Shown here: positions 1 through 8,729 of the stretch, piece after piece
How positions within the stretch are numbered: position 1 is the stretch's first letter
Layout: each line of letters starts with the position of its first letter
NCBI RefSeq assembly: GCF_024391045.1
Contig: NZ_JANFCZ010000006.1
Location: forward strand, 62,001-126,000
Reading direction: 5' to 3'
DNA: 64,000 nucleotides
Source: Pseudarthrobacter sulfonivorans
GTDB taxonomy: Bacteria > Actinomycetota > Actinomycetes > Actinomycetales > Micrococcaceae
Position numbers and translations under genes: made by a program
The notes under the pieces: model-generated
Told to the model about the DNA's origin: nothing
What the model saw: the letters and a program-made list of their open reading frames with translations, nothing else
Databases searched by the model: none

Positions 1-1701
1 ATCCTCGCCGTGCTGACCGCCGTATTGGCCGGCGGCACCATTGCCGGCAAGGCCAGCTGGGCACCCAAGCTGGCATTGGACCTTGAGGGCGGCACCCAGA
101 TGATCCTGGCGCCCAAGGTTGAGGGCGGTTCGAACATCAATGAAGAGCAGCTCAACCAGGCGGTGGCCATCATCCGCCAGCGTGTTGACGGCTCCGGTGT
201 TGCCGAAGCGGAGATCAGCACGCAGTCCGGCCGCAACGTGGTGGTCAGCCTTCCCGGCACACCCACCAAGGAAACCCGCGACCTGATCCAGGCCTCCGCG
301 GACATGAACTTCCGGCCCGTCCTGCTTAACGGCGATGCCGCTGCCGTGCCCACGGAATCGCTAACCCCCGAGGACCAGCTCCCCAAGCCCACGGCGGAAC
401 CGGCCAACAGCAGTGACGTCAACTGGATCACGCCGGACATCTACAAGCAGTTCGAAACCCTCGACTGCAATAACCCGCCAACGGACAAGCCAGCCGCCTC
501 CGATCCCGCCAAGCCACTGGTGACCTGCGAACCGGCCACGGCAACCACCCCGGCGATCAAGTACATCCTGGGCCCGGTTGAGGTCAAGGGCAGCAACATT
601 GTCACCTCCTCCTTCCAGCTGCAGCAGGGCTCGCAGGGTGCTGTGACCAACCAGTGGGCCGTCAACATCCAGTTCGACAGCGAAGGAACCGCCAAGTTTA
701 AGGACGTTACCCAGCGCCTGAACCAGTTCTACGTGGCCGCCGGAGGGGAATCAGGCAACGATCCCAAGGCGCAGTTCGCCATCGTGCTGGACGACAAAGT
801 GATCTCCGCGCCGAGGTCACTGGCCGTCATTACCGACGGACGCCCCCAGATCACGGGCAACTTCAACGAACAGTCGGCCAAGGCCCTTTCGGACCAGCTG
901 CGCTTCGGCGCGCTGCCCATCAGTTTCGAAATTCAGAGCGACCAGCAAATCTCCGCAACCCTTGGCGGCGAGCAGCTGCGGATGGGCCTCCTCGCCGGCG
1001 TCATCGGTTTGCTCCTCGTCGTGGTTTACTCTCTGTTCCAGTACCGGGCGCTGGGATTTGTCACTATTCTTTCGCTGGTGGTGGCGGGCGCCCTGACCTA
1101 CCTGGCCATTGCGATCCTCGGTTGGACGGAAAACTACCGGTTGTCCCTTGCCGGCGTTGCCGGGCTGATCGTGGCCATCGGCCAGACCGCTGACTCGTTC
1201 ATTGTGTACTTTGAGCGAATCCGGGATGAACTCCGCGAAGGCCGCGGCCTGGTTTCGGCGGTGGAGAACGGCTGGAAGCGTGCCAAGCGGACCGTCCTGG
1301 CCTCCAAGGCAGTCAACCTCCTGGCCGCGCTGGTCCTCTACTTCGTGGCCGTGGGCAACGTCCGGGGCTTCGCGTTCACGCTGGGCCTGACTGCCATTGC
1401 GGACCTGATCGTGGTCTTTATGTTCACCCACCCCACGCTGCAGCTGCTCGCGCGCACCAGGTTCTTCGGGGAAGGCCACGCGTTCTCGGGCCTTGACCCG
1501 AAGCGGCTCGGTGCCGTGCCGCTCTACCGCGGTGCAGGCCGGCTGCGCACCCCGGACACCAAACCCGCCGTCGTCCGGGCCAAGAACACCGGGGCCGCGG
1601 CTGAAGCTGAACGGCGCATGACCATCGCGGAACGCCGCCTCGCGGAAAAGCAGGAGCAGCTGACAGGCTCCTCCAAGAGCGCAGCCAAGGAGACCAAGTA
1701 A
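1..1701 (+). CDS. secD: Protein translocase subunit SecD (5' end cut by window)
   Basis: SecD is the membrane subunit that works with SecF to pull exported proteins out of the SecYEG channel using the proton gradient. The reading frame is open from base 1, so the true start and probably the first membrane segment lie outside the window. Visible are the first periplasmic domain (LDLEGGTQM near residue 25, RVDGSGVAEAEI near residue 60), a Thr/Pro/Ala-rich insert near residues 125-185, and a C-terminal block of about five membrane helices (roughly residues 325-505). A charged cytoplasmic tail ends in lysines. Its stop TAA shares one base with the secF start, so the two are translationally coupled. 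Family assignment is secure; the N terminus is missing. Confidence 0.96.
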   Translation: MLAVLTAVLAGGTIAGKASWAPKLALDLEGGTQMILAPKVEGGSNINEEQLNQAVAIIRQRVDGSGVAEAEISTQSGRNVVVSLPGTPTKETRDLIQASADMNFRPVLLNGDAAAVPTESLTPEDQLPKPTAEPANSSDVNWITPDIYKQFETLDCNNPPTDKPAASDPAKPLVTCEPATATTPAIKYILGPVEVKGSNIVTSSFQLQQGSQGAVTNQWAVNIQFDSEGTAKFKDVTQRLNQFYVAAGGESGNDPKAQFAIVLDDKVISAPRSLAVITDGRPQITGNFNEQSAKALSDQLRFGALPISFEIQSDQQISATLGGEQLRMGLLAGVIGLLLVVVYSLFQYRALGFVTILSLVVAGALTYLAIAILGWTENYRLSLAGVAGLIVAIGQTADSFIVYFERIRDELREGRGLVSAVENGWKRAKRTVLASKAVNLLAALVLYFVAVGNVRGFAFTLGLTAIADLIVVFMFTHPTLQLLARTRFFGEGHAFSGLDPKRLGAVPLYRGAGRLRTPDTKPAVVRAKNTGAAAEAERRMTIAERRLAEKQEQLTGSSKSAAKETK

Positions 1702-2720
1702 TGTCCAGCTTTGCCACTTTCGGTAACGAGCTCTACACGGGCAAGCGGTCCTACAACTTTGTGGGAGCCAAAAAGATCTGGTTCCTCATCGCCATCGTCG
1801 CAGTCGCCCTGTCCATCCTCATCCCCGTGGCCAAGGGCGGATTCAACCTCGGCATCGAATTCCGCGGCGGTTCCGAGTTCACGGTATCCAACGTGAAGGA
1901 CACCGACTCGGGCCTGGGCCAAAAGGTCGTCGAAGACGTGGTGGCCGGCAGCGTGCCGCGCGTGGCAAATGTTGCCGGCACCACCATGCGGATCCAGACC
2001 GACAAGCTCTCTGACGATGAAACCCTCAGGATCAAGGCCGGCCTCGCCACGGCCTACGGCGTCACGGACAACGAAGTGACATCAACCTTCATCGGACCAA
2101 CGTGGGGTGCGGATGTCACCAAGCAGGCGCTGATGGGCCTGCTCGTCTTCGTGGCCCTGGCTGCGGTGCTGATGGCACTGTACTTCCGCACCTGGAAGAT
2201 GTCGGTGTCAGCCCTGACCGCAATGCTCGTAACGATGTTCATCACCGCCGGCGTGTATGCCCTCAGTGACTTTGAAGTGACGCCGTCGGCCATCATCGGG
2301 TTCCTGACGGTCCTCAGCTATTCGCTGTATGACACCGTGGTGGTCTTTGACAAAATCCGGGAAAATACGGCCGATCTGAATGCCTCCACGCGCCGGACTT
2401 TCGCTGAGGAAGTGAACCTCGCCGTGAACCAGACCCTGGTCCGGTCCATCAACACCATGATGGTGGCCATCCTGCCGGTGGGTGCCATCCTCTTCATCGG
2501 CGCAGGCCTGCTGGGAGCCGGCACGCTGCGGGACCTGTCCCTGGCCCTGTTCGTCGGGATCCTGATTGGCACTACCGCCACGATCTTCGTGGCGGCGCCT
2601 ATGTACGCCGCGCTGCGGCAGAATGAACCTGACCTCATCAAGCAGGCGAAAAAGGTTGAACAGCGCCGGGCACAGAACGCTGCAGGCGCCCAGGAACTGT
2701 CAGCGCCCGCCGGGGCCTGA
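1701..2720 (+). CDS. secF: Protein translocase subunit SecF
   Basis: Partner of SecD in the proton-driven late step of Sec export. The 339-residue protein has a first membrane helix near residues 28-48, the SecF motif GIEFRGGSEF just after it, a periplasmic domain to about residue 135, and five further helices, including the SYSLYDTVVVFDKIREN segment typical of the SecD/SecF family. The ATG overlaps the secD TAA by one base. A strong hairpin terminator follows 15 bp after the stop, so this is the end of the secDF transcription unit. Length is normal for the family. Confidence 0.97.
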   Translation: MSSFATFGNELYTGKRSYNFVGAKKIWFLIAIVAVALSILIPVAKGGFNLGIEFRGGSEFTVSNVKDTDSGLGQKVVEDVVAGSVPRVANVAGTTMRIQTDKLSDDETLRIKAGLATAYGVTDNEVTSTFIGPTWGADVTKQALMGLLVFVALAAVLMALYFRTWKMSVSALTAMLVTMFITAGVYALSDFEVTPSAIIGFLTVLSYSLYDTVVVFDKIRENTADLNASTRRTFAEEVNLAVNQTLVRSINTMMVAILPVGAILFIGAGLLGAGTLRDLSLALFVGILIGTTATIFVAAPMYAALRQNEPDLIKQAKKVEQRRAQNAAGAQELSAPAGA

Positions 2721-2734
2721 GAGCACGCGCCACC

Positions 2735-2776
2735 AAGGGCCGGGTTGCGTCGGAATACCGACGCAACCCGGCCCTT
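2735..2776 (+). terminator. Hairpin terminator after secF
   Basis: A perfect inverted repeat with 19-base arms (2735-2753 and 2758-2776) and a four-base loop AATA lies 15 bp after the secF stop. The 3' side reads TTCCGCATTTAAGG, so the U-tract is weak, which is common in high-GC actinobacteria. It separates secDF from the rsh gene. Confidence 0.85.
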
Positions 2777-2857
2777 CCGCATTTAAGGACGGGTTACGGA
2801 ACTGAACGGCCGGGGGAATAGACTGGGGTAATTATTAGGGTCGTGAGGGGTGCTTCA

Positions 2858-5251
2858 TTGGAAGAACGTTCGGCATCGTTGCCCATGGCAAATGGTGACG
2901 GTCAACCGGGCCACGGAGTCCAGGCCGGGCTGACGGCTTCGGCACGCCCGGGAGCGGGTGTGCCGGTGGACAATTCCGGCGCGCGGCCAACGTTTCCCGG
3001 GCGTCGTGAGCGTACACGTTCGCGTTTGGCCCGGCTCACGGGCCGCGGCGCCACCACCTACTCACCAATCCTGGAGCCGCTGCTGCGGACGGTCCGGGCC
3101 AACAACCCCAAAGAGGATTTCGACCTCATCCAGCGCGCCTTCGATGTTGCGGAGAAGAGTCATCGCGGGCAGAAGCGCAAGAGTGGCGATCCCTACATCA
3201 CCCACCCTGTTGCCGTAGCCACCATCCTGGCTGAACTGGGCCTCAGCGGAACCACCCTGGCCGCCGCATTGCTTCACGACACCGTTGAGGACACGCCGTA
3301 CACGCTGGCGGACCTCAAAAAGGACTTCGGCCCTGAGGTTGCCATGCTGGTGGACGGTGTCACCAAACTGGACAAGGTCAGCTTCGGTGAGGCCGCCCAG
3401 TCGGAGACCGTCCGCAAAATGGTTGTGGCCATGGCCAAGGACATCCGGGTCCTCATGATCAAGCTCGCTGACCGGCTCCACAACGCCCGGACCTGGCGGT
3501 TTGTCTCCGCCGAGTCGTCGGCCCGGAAAGCCCGGGAAACGCTGGAGATCTTTGCGCCCCTGGCTCACCGGCTCGGCATGAACACCATCAAATGGGAGCT
3601 TGAAGACCTGTCCTTCGCCGCCCTTTATCCAAAGGTCTACGAAGAGATTGTCCGGATGGTGGGGGACCGCACGCCGGAACGGGAAAAGAGCCTGGGCGTC
3701 ATCCGTGACCAGATCACCGAGGACCTCCGCGCGGCGCGGATCAAGGCCACCATCACCGGACGGCCCAAGCATTATTACTCGATTTACCAGAAGATGGTTG
3801 TCCGGGACAAGGATTTCGACGACATCAATGACCTCATGGGCGTTCGTGTGCTGGTCGACTCCGTGCGCGACTGCTACGCGGCACTGGGCACCATGCATTC
3901 GCGCTGGAACCCGTTGCCGGGGCGTTTCAAAGACTACATAGCCATGCCCAAGTTCAATATGTACCAGTCGCTGCACACCACAGTGATTGGTCCTGGCGGC
4001 AAACCCGTGGAGATCCAGATCCGCACGCACGAGATGCACCGCCGCGCCGAATACGGCGTTGCGGCGCACTGGAAGTACAAGGATCAGCCCAACCGTACTG
4101 CCGTTGGTCCGGGGAGTCCCCGTGATGGCGACATGGGGTGGCTGAGGTCCCTGGTCGACTGGCAGCAGGAAACCTCGGATCCGGGCGAGTTCCTGGATTC
4201 CCTGCGCTTTGAGATCAATGCGCGTGAAGTGTTTGTGTTCACGCCCAAGGGCGAGGTGATGGCCCTGCCGGCAGGGTCCACTCCGGTGGATTTTGCCTAC
4301 GCCGTCCACACCGAAGTGGGGCACCGCACCATCGGCGCCCGGGTCAACGGCAAGCTGGTTCCGCTGAACAGCGAGTTGAACCACGGCGACTGGGTGGAAA
4401 TCTTCACTTCCAAGGCCGAGGGCGCAGGCCCCAGCCAGGATTGGCAGCACTTCGTCAAGAGCGCCCGTGCTCGGAACAAGATCCGGCAGTGGTTCAGTAA
4501 GGAACGCCGCGAAGAAGCGATCGACCGCGGCAAGGAACTGCTGACCAGGGCGATGCGGAAGCAGAACCTCCCGCTGCAGCGGCTGATGACGCACGAGGCC
4601 CTGGCCGCCGTGGCCGCCGAGTTCAAGTACGTTGACATCTCGGGACTTTACGCCGGTGTAGGTGACGGGCACACGTCCGCGCAGTCGGTCATGGAGAAGC
4701 TCGTCGAAAGCCTGGGCGGCAGCGAGAGCGCCGACGACGACATCACCGAAGTCAGCATCCCCACCCAGGTGGCCAAGACCAAGTTCTCGGATTCCGGCGT
4801 GGTGGTCCGTGGCGTGGGTGACGTCTGGGTGAAACTGGCCCGCTGCTGTACCCCGGTTCCGCCGGACCCCATTCTCGGGTTCGTCACCCGTGGTTCGGGG
4901 GTCTCGGTGCACCGGACGGACTGCACCAACATCTCCGACCTCAAGGACCAGCCGGACAGGATCGTGGACGTCGACTGGGCACCCACCCAGTCGAGTGTCT
5001 TCCTCGTGGAAATCCAGGTGGAGGCGCTGGACCGCAAGTCCCTGCTCTCTGACGTGACGCGGGTACTGTCCGAGAACCACGTCAATATCCTGGCCGCCAG
5101 CGTGAATACTTCCAGCGACCGCGTGGCAATCTCACGGTTCGCTTTCGAGATGGGTGACCCGAAGTACCTCAGCCACGTCCTGAGCGCTGTCCGGCGCATT
5201 GATGGCGTGTTTGACGTCTACCGGACTACCGGGAACAAGCGACGGAGCTAG
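2858..5251 (+). CDS. relA: Bifunctional (p)ppGpp synthetase/hydrolase (RSH)
   Basis: Makes and degrades the stringent-response alarmone (p)ppGpp. Domains in order are an HD hydrolase domain (LLHDTVEDT near residue 140), a synthetase domain ([31 protein letters not shown]; about 285-410), a TGS domain ([20 protein letters not shown]; about 455-515), a conserved Cys-containing region ([10 protein letters not shown] near 670) and a C-terminal ACT domain. The HD motif and synthetase motifs are all intact, so both activities are expected. I chose TTG at 2858 because GAGGGGTG sits 6 bases upstream; an in-frame GTG at 2843 has no such site. The last 120 bp are overlapped antisense by the neighbouring leftward gene. 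Confidence 0.95.
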   Translation: MEERSASLPMANGDGQPGHGVQAGLTASARPGAGVPVDNSGARPTFPGRRERTRSRLARLTGRGATTYSPILEPLLRTVRANNPKEDFDLIQRAFDVAEKSHRGQKRKSGDPYITHPVAVATILAELGLSGTTLAAALLHDTVEDTPYTLADLKKDFGPEVAMLVDGVTKLDKVSFGEAAQSETVRKMVVAMAKDIRVLMIKLADRLHNARTWRFVSAESSARKARETLEIFAPLAHRLGMNTIKWELEDLSFAALYPKVYEEIVRMVGDRTPEREKSLGVIRDQITEDLRAARIKATITGRPKHYYSIYQKMVVRDKDFDDINDLMGVRVLVDSVRDCYAALGTMHSRWNPLPGRFKDYIAMPKFNMYQSLHTTVIGPGGKPVEIQIRTHEMHRRAEYGVAAHWKYKDQPNRTAVGPGSPRDGDMGWLRSLVDWQQETSDPGEFLDSLRFEINAREVFVFTPKGEVMALPAGSTPVDFAYAVHTEVGHRTIGARVNGKLVPLNSELNHGDWVEIFTSKAEGAGPSQDWQHFVKSARARNKIRQWFSKERREEAIDRGKELLTRAMRKQNLPLQRLMTHEALAAVAAEFKYVDISGLYAGVGDGHTSAQSVMEKLVESLGGSESADDDITEVSIPTQVAKTKFSDSGVVVRGVGDVWVKLARCCTPVPPDPILGFVTRGSGVSVHRTDCTNISDLKDQPDRIVDVDWAPTQSSVFLVEIQVEALDRKSLLSDVTRVLSENHVNILAASVNTSSDRVAISRFAFEMGDPKYLSHVLSAVRRIDGVFDVYRTTGNKRRS

Positions 5252-5818
5252 CAGCGCAAGTTTTTCCAGGGCGGACCGCTTATGCGGAACCCTTGGCGTG
5301 GCTTCGATAGCCAGCACAAGCAGGCGGAGCCGGACGTCCTGCTCCGGGCGGGCCAGCAGCCCTGCCAGGGCGGGCAGGGCCCGTCCGGCGTCCACATGTA
5401 GTGCGATGTCCACCGCGGTCCGGAGCGGGCTCGACACCATCAGCCCTCCCATGCTGACCACGTCAAAGGGGCCAAGCCGGACTTCATGAAGGGTGCAGCC
5501 GCGGGTGTTGCGAAGACTGGAAATCCGCCGCTTGGCATCCACAAGCAAGGCCAGCTTGTCCGGCTCCTCAGCGCAACCGTAGATCCAGGCCGCCGTCATT
5601 CTGCCTGCCACCACCCGCTGCCGGACGGACGCAGGGACGGCGTTGGCTGCCGCCCTGGCCCGGAGCTGGGCCGAGACCCGGACATCAGGCAGCGTATAGC
5701 CATGCTGGTGGAACTGTGCCAGGACACCGTCCGCTGCAAGGGTCTGGAGCTCCGGCCACGTGAAGGGGCACCCCGGCGAGTAGAGGTCCGGGTGTGGGGG
5801 AGGTGACGGGGTGGCCAT
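5132..5818 (-). CDS. AbiEi-antitoxin-like small protein, function unknown
   Basis: A 228-residue leftward gene that resembles the single-gene AbiEi-like proteins (type IV toxin-antitoxin antitoxin family) common in Arthrobacter. It has a short winged-helix-like N terminus ([17 protein letters not shown]) followed by a central part with the family-like phrases [12 protein letters not shown] and [12 protein letters not shown]. No AbiEii-type nucleotidyltransferase toxin gene is next to it, so a working toxin-antitoxin pair is not supported. The ATG at 5818 has GGATGGGTGG just upstream. The reading frame continues 120 bp into the 3' end of rsh on the opposite strand, so the last 40 residues are antisense to the ACT domain of that gene and are probably not part of the conserved fold. 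The family call is by recognition only. Confidence 0.6.
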   Translation of the reverse strand: MATPSPPPHPDLYSPGCPFTWPELQTLAADGVLAQFHQHGYTLPDVRVSAQLRARAAANAVPASVRQRVVAGRMTAAWIYGCAEEPDKLALLVDAKRRISSLRNTRGCTLHEVRLGPFDVVSMGGLMVSSPLRTAVDIALHVDAGRALPALAGLLARPEQDVRLRLLVLAIEATPRVPHKRSALEKLALLAPSLVPGSPVDVKHAINAPDSAQDVAEVLRVTHLESEP

Positions 5819-5849
5819 CCACCCATCCTGCCGCCTCGGTGCACAAATG

Positions 5850-5897
5850 AAACAGGCCCGGTTCCGGTTATGTGGATAACCGGAACCGGGCCTGTTT
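5850..5897 (-). terminator. Hairpin terminator after the DUF349 gene
   Basis: Perfect inverted repeat with 21-base arms (5850-5870 and 5877-5897) and a six-base loop. Read leftward, the hairpin ends in TTT and is followed by CATTTG, consistent with a terminator for the leftward DUF349 gene that ends at 5966. Only 31 bp separate it from the start of the next leftward gene (5818), so that gene has little room for its own promoter. Confidence 0.8.
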
Positions 5898-5918
5898 CGG
5901 GCGGTGCGCTGGTGGGCC

Positions 5919-5982
5919 TGGGCCCTCTCGCTTCTGGGCCCTCTCGCTTCTGGGCCAGTTCGCTCCTAGGCCAGTTCGCTCG
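5919..5982. repeat. Four 16-bp tandem repeats across the DUF349 stop codon
   Basis: Four head-to-tail 16-base units lie at 5919-5934, 5935-5950, 5951-5966 and 5967-5982. The first two are identical (TGGGCCCTCTCGCTTC). The last two share TGGGCC/TAGGCC plus AGTTCGCTC. The stop codon of the DUF349 gene (5966-5968) falls at the junction between units three and four. Because 16 is not a multiple of three, gain or loss of a unit would change the reading frame at the C terminus. Confidence 0.85.
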
Positions 5983-7624
5983 CTGAGCGCTGGATCTGGT
6001 CCAGCCAGGCCTGCCGGGCCTCGAGGGCTTCCCGTGCGGCCTTGATCTTTCGCTCGTCGCCGGCCTCCTCCGCCTTCTGGAGGTCGTCCTGGAGCCCGGC
6101 GATGGCTGCTTCCAGCTGCGAGAGTGCGCTGTTGGTGCGGGCCTTGGTCTCCGGGTTCGAACGCTGCCAGTTCTCCTCTTCGGCGTGGTGGACAGCGTCC
6201 TCCACCTTGCGGAGGCCTGCTTCGATCCGTCCCATATCGGCGCGGGGTACCTTGCCGGCTTCTTCCCACCGGTCGCGGACGGACTGGAGTGCCTTCTTGG
6301 CGGCAGCAAGGTCTTTGACGGGCAGGATGGCGTTGGCCTCAACAAGGAGGGCTTCCTTCACCGTGAGGTTCGCCGCGTACTCCTGGTCGATTTCCTCGTT
6401 GGCTGCCTGCCGGGACGTGAAGAAGACGTCCTGGGCGGCGCGGAAGCGGGCCCAGAGGGCGTCGTCGTCCTTGCGGCTTGCCCGGGGTGAGGCCTTCCAC
6501 TCGTCCATCAGACGGCGGTACTCGCCCGCGGCGAATCCCCAGTCCGTGGAGGACGACAGGGCCTCAGCTTCAGCAATGAGCTTTTCCTTGGCCGACTTGG
6601 CGGCCGAGTTGGTGCTGTCAAGCTGGGAGAAATAGGCGCGGCGGTGGCGGTCAAAGACCGTGCGCGCGGCACGGAACCGCTTCCACAGGGCGTCTTCGTT
6701 GCTGCGGCCAAGCCGGACTCCGCTCTTCTGGGCCGCCTTCCAGTTTTCAAAGAGCTCGTTCATGCGGGCGCTGGAGGTCTTCCACTGGATCTGGGAAGGA
6801 TCCTGGCCCGAGATTTCCTCTGCTTCGGCCACAATTGCCTCGCGGGCGGCCAGTTCGGCGGTGCGCACGGCGTCGTGCTCCGCCTTCTCGGCCTTCTCAA
6901 GCTCGGTGATTTGGGCGGACACGGCATCAAGCCGTGCTTCGGCGGACCGGAGGTCACCCACCATGTTCCGCTCGGCCAGCTGTTCGCGCAGGTGCGTTAC
7001 GGTCTTCTGCATGTCGGTGCTGGGAGCCTTGGAACTGATGCGCTGCTCGAGGAGCAGGACCTGCGCCACGATGTCGTCGTACTTCCGCGCGAAATACCCG
7101 AGGGCTTCATCGTTGCTGACGCCCGGGTACTGCCCGACCGGGTGTTCCTGGCCATCAATGGTCAGGAAGACATGGCCATCACCTTCGACGCGGCCCCAGC
7201 GTGCGGCTTCAGCGAGAGAGGTGGCGGAGGCAACGGGTGCCGGGGCTACGGCGGGGGCAGCGGCGGCCGGCTTGGGCCGGGCGGCGAAGGCTGCCGGTGA
7301 CGGTGCAGGGCGGGGAGCGGGGACGCGAGCCGCGGGCTGCGCAGCCGCGGGTTCGGCAACGGTGTCCTGCGCTGCCTCAGCCTGCGCCGTCTCAGCCTGC
7401 GGGACATCAGCCTGCGGGACGTCCGCCTGCGGGGCTTCAGCCTGCGCCGCCTGAACCTGCCCGGTTTCGGGCGCCTCGGGCGCGTCCCCTTCCTGAGGCG
7501 CCGGAGCCTGTTCAGCTACTGCCTCACCGGGCACTGCCTGGTCAGCTACGGCCTGCTCAGCTCGGGGGGCCGTCGCTTCGGTCAGGTCTGTTGCTGTTTC
7601 GTCGGATTTCTGACTGTCTGTCAC
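5966..7624 (-). CDS. DUF349 domain-containing protein
   Basis: A 552-residue protein with a low-complexity Ala/Pro/Glu/Gln N terminus (about residues 1-135, with repeated QADVPQA-type units) followed by several helical DUF349 repeats. Repeats can be seen as recurrent LWxRFRAA motifs (ALWKRFRAARTVFDRHR, ALWARFRAAQDVFFTSR). The rest is predicted to be coiled coil. DUF349 proteins have no established biochemical role in actinobacteria, and none is claimed here. The start is GTG at 7624. A strong terminator lies downstream, and a 16-bp tandem repeat spans the stop codon. The gene follows the cyclophilin gene with a 66-bp gap. Confidence 0.88.
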   Translation of the reverse strand: MTDSQKSDETATDLTEATAPRAEQAVADQAVPGEAVAEQAPAPQEGDAPEAPETGQVQAAQAEAPQADVPQADVPQAETAQAEAAQDTVAEPAAAQPAARVPAPRPAPSPAAFAARPKPAAAAPAVAPAPVASATSLAEAARWGRVEGDGHVFLTIDGQEHPVGQYPGVSNDEALGYFARKYDDIVAQVLLLEQRISSKAPSTDMQKTVTHLREQLAERNMVGDLRSAEARLDAVSAQITELEKAEKAEHDAVRTAELAAREAIVAEAEEISGQDPSQIQWKTSSARMNELFENWKAAQKSGVRLGRSNEDALWKRFRAARTVFDRHRRAYFSQLDSTNSAAKSAKEKLIAEAEALSSSTDWGFAAGEYRRLMDEWKASPRASRKDDDALWARFRAAQDVFFTSRQAANEEIDQEYAANLTVKEALLVEANAILPVKDLAAAKKALQSVRDRWEEAGKVPRADMGRIEAGLRKVEDAVHHAEEENWQRSNPETKARTNSALSQLEAAIAGLQDDLQKAEEAGDERKIKAAREALEARQAWLDQIQRSASELA

Positions 7625-7690
7625 CGCTAAAAGTCTTTCGCTTGGAGGAAAATACTCACATACCGCACCGCAGCCGCAAGGCCGGGCTTC

Positions 7691-8497
7691 CTACTTCAGA
7701 GAGACCGAGTCTATCGTGACTGGTTCCACTGGCGCGCCGTCCGTGTCGCTGCTGCCGGGTGTGACTCCCGCCGCCGCGATGCCGGTAACCACATCCAGCC
7801 CGGACGTCACCTTGCCCACCACCGTATAACCGCCTGCAGTATCGGCCGGAATTGTGGTGTCTTTGTAGACAATAAAGAACTGTGTGCCGTTACCGTAGGC
7901 ATTGTTTGATGTCCTCGCCACGGCGATGGTGCCAGCCGGGTATAGGTTGTCAGCCGGGACATTCTCCAGCGGCCCCCACGTGTACTCGGGATTCCCACCG
8001 CCCTTGCCATCGGCGGAACCGCACTGCAGGACACCAAAGCTTTCAGCGGTGGTGAGCCGGTGGCAGGTCTTGCCGGTGAAGTAGCCCTCATCGCTGAGGG
8101 ACTTGAAGACGGCGGCCGCCTGCGGCGCCTTGGTGCCGTCCAGTTCAACGCTGAGTTTGCCCCGGTTCAGGGCAAGCTCGCCGGTGAAAACCTTCCCCGC
8201 GGCCGTTTCGGGCAACGGAATGTTTGCCCCGTTGGTGGGCGGCGCGGAGGGTGTCGGGGACGCGGAGGAAGGGTTCAACCCGGCCTCGGCCGCGGCAAAC
8301 TCGTCTTCGGTGGGGTTACCGGCAAAGGCAGTGAACTGAAGGACGACGGCGAGCACTACGGCGGCAGCTCCGGCACCGGCGGCGATGAAGTTGTCGCGTT
8401 TGCGCCGCGATTCCTGGTCCCGCCGCAGCTCGCGCTTTGCCTCCATCTGCTGGACACGGCGTTTGGCTTCGCGGGCACTGCGTGAACTGGCCGCCAA
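7691..8497 (-). CDS. Membrane-anchored cyclophilin-type peptidyl-prolyl isomerase
   Basis: Catalyses cis-trans isomerisation of proline bonds in proteins, here probably outside the membrane. The 268-residue protein has a charged N-terminal stretch rich in Arg/Lys/Glu (REAKRRVQQMEAKRELRR), one membrane helix (about residues 45-65), a Pro/Ser/Thr linker, and a C-terminal cyclophilin domain with CHRL, GNGTQFFIVY and YTVVGKVTSGLDVV. I chose TTG at 8497 because GGAGGA precedes it by 3-4 bases. A longer frame reaching 8629 has no ribosome site and an atypical Cys/His-rich N terminus. It is divergent from hisS. Confidence 0.9.
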   Translation of the reverse strand: MAASSRSAREAKRRVQQMEAKRELRRDQESRRKRDNFIAAGAGAAAVVLAVVLQFTAFAGNPTEDEFAAAEAGLNPSSASPTPSAPPTNGANIPLPETAAGKVFTGELALNRGKLSVELDGTKAPQAAAVFKSLSDEGYFTGKTCHRLTTAESFGVLQCGSADGKGGGNPEYTWGPLENVPADNLYPAGTIAVARTSNNAYGNGTQFFIVYKDTTIPADTAGGYTVVGKVTSGLDVVTGIAAAGVTPGSSDTDGAPVEPVTIDSVSLK

Positions 8498-8607
8498 GGG
8501 TCCTCCTGTAAGTCGGTCTGCGGCCGGACAATCAGCTCCCGGACACAATGATCTGGCACCAGCTTCGTGCGCCCTCCGACACCGTATTAGAGATGCAGGC
8601 GGATGAC

Positions 8608-8638
8608 GCATAAACTGACTGCCGCACATAGTTTATGC
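8608..8638. promoter_or_regulatory. Perfect 9+9 inverted repeat between cyclophilin gene and hisS
   Basis: GCATAAACT (8608-8616) and AGTTTATGC (8630-8638) form a perfect inverted repeat with a 13-base spacer in the divergent intergenic region. Each arm contains TAAACT, a plausible -10 hexamer, one on each strand. It is AT-rich against a GC-rich background. It could be an operator or part of overlapping divergent promoters; I cannot choose between these from sequence alone. Confidence 0.5.
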
Positions 8639-8729
8639 ATGAGTTGCTGGACAGCCGCCGTTCCTGGCCCGTTTCGGGCCGAACGCCGGGCAGAGTCCCG
8701 ACGCCTTCATCAAGAGGAGAACATCCACC

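Noticed and set aside
3062..5080. 672-codon leftward open frame antisense to rsh
   Set aside because: Shadow of the third-position GC bias of rsh; composition (His/Arg/Gly/Val-rich) is typical of an antisense frame and no family is recognised.
5132..5818. Complete type IV toxin-antitoxin locus
   Set aside because: Only an antitoxin-like gene is present; neighbouring genes are rsh and a DUF349 gene, with no AbiEii-type nucleotidyltransferase.
8498..8629. Longer N terminus for the cyclophilin gene
   Set aside because: The TTG at 8497 has a strong ribosome site; the extension is Cys/His/Arg-rich and overlaps the intergenic inverted repeat.
8500..8729. T-box riboswitch upstream of hisS
   Set aside because: No stem I specifier loop, no T-box sequence and no terminator/antiterminator pair; actinobacterial T-boxes are known mainly for ileS.
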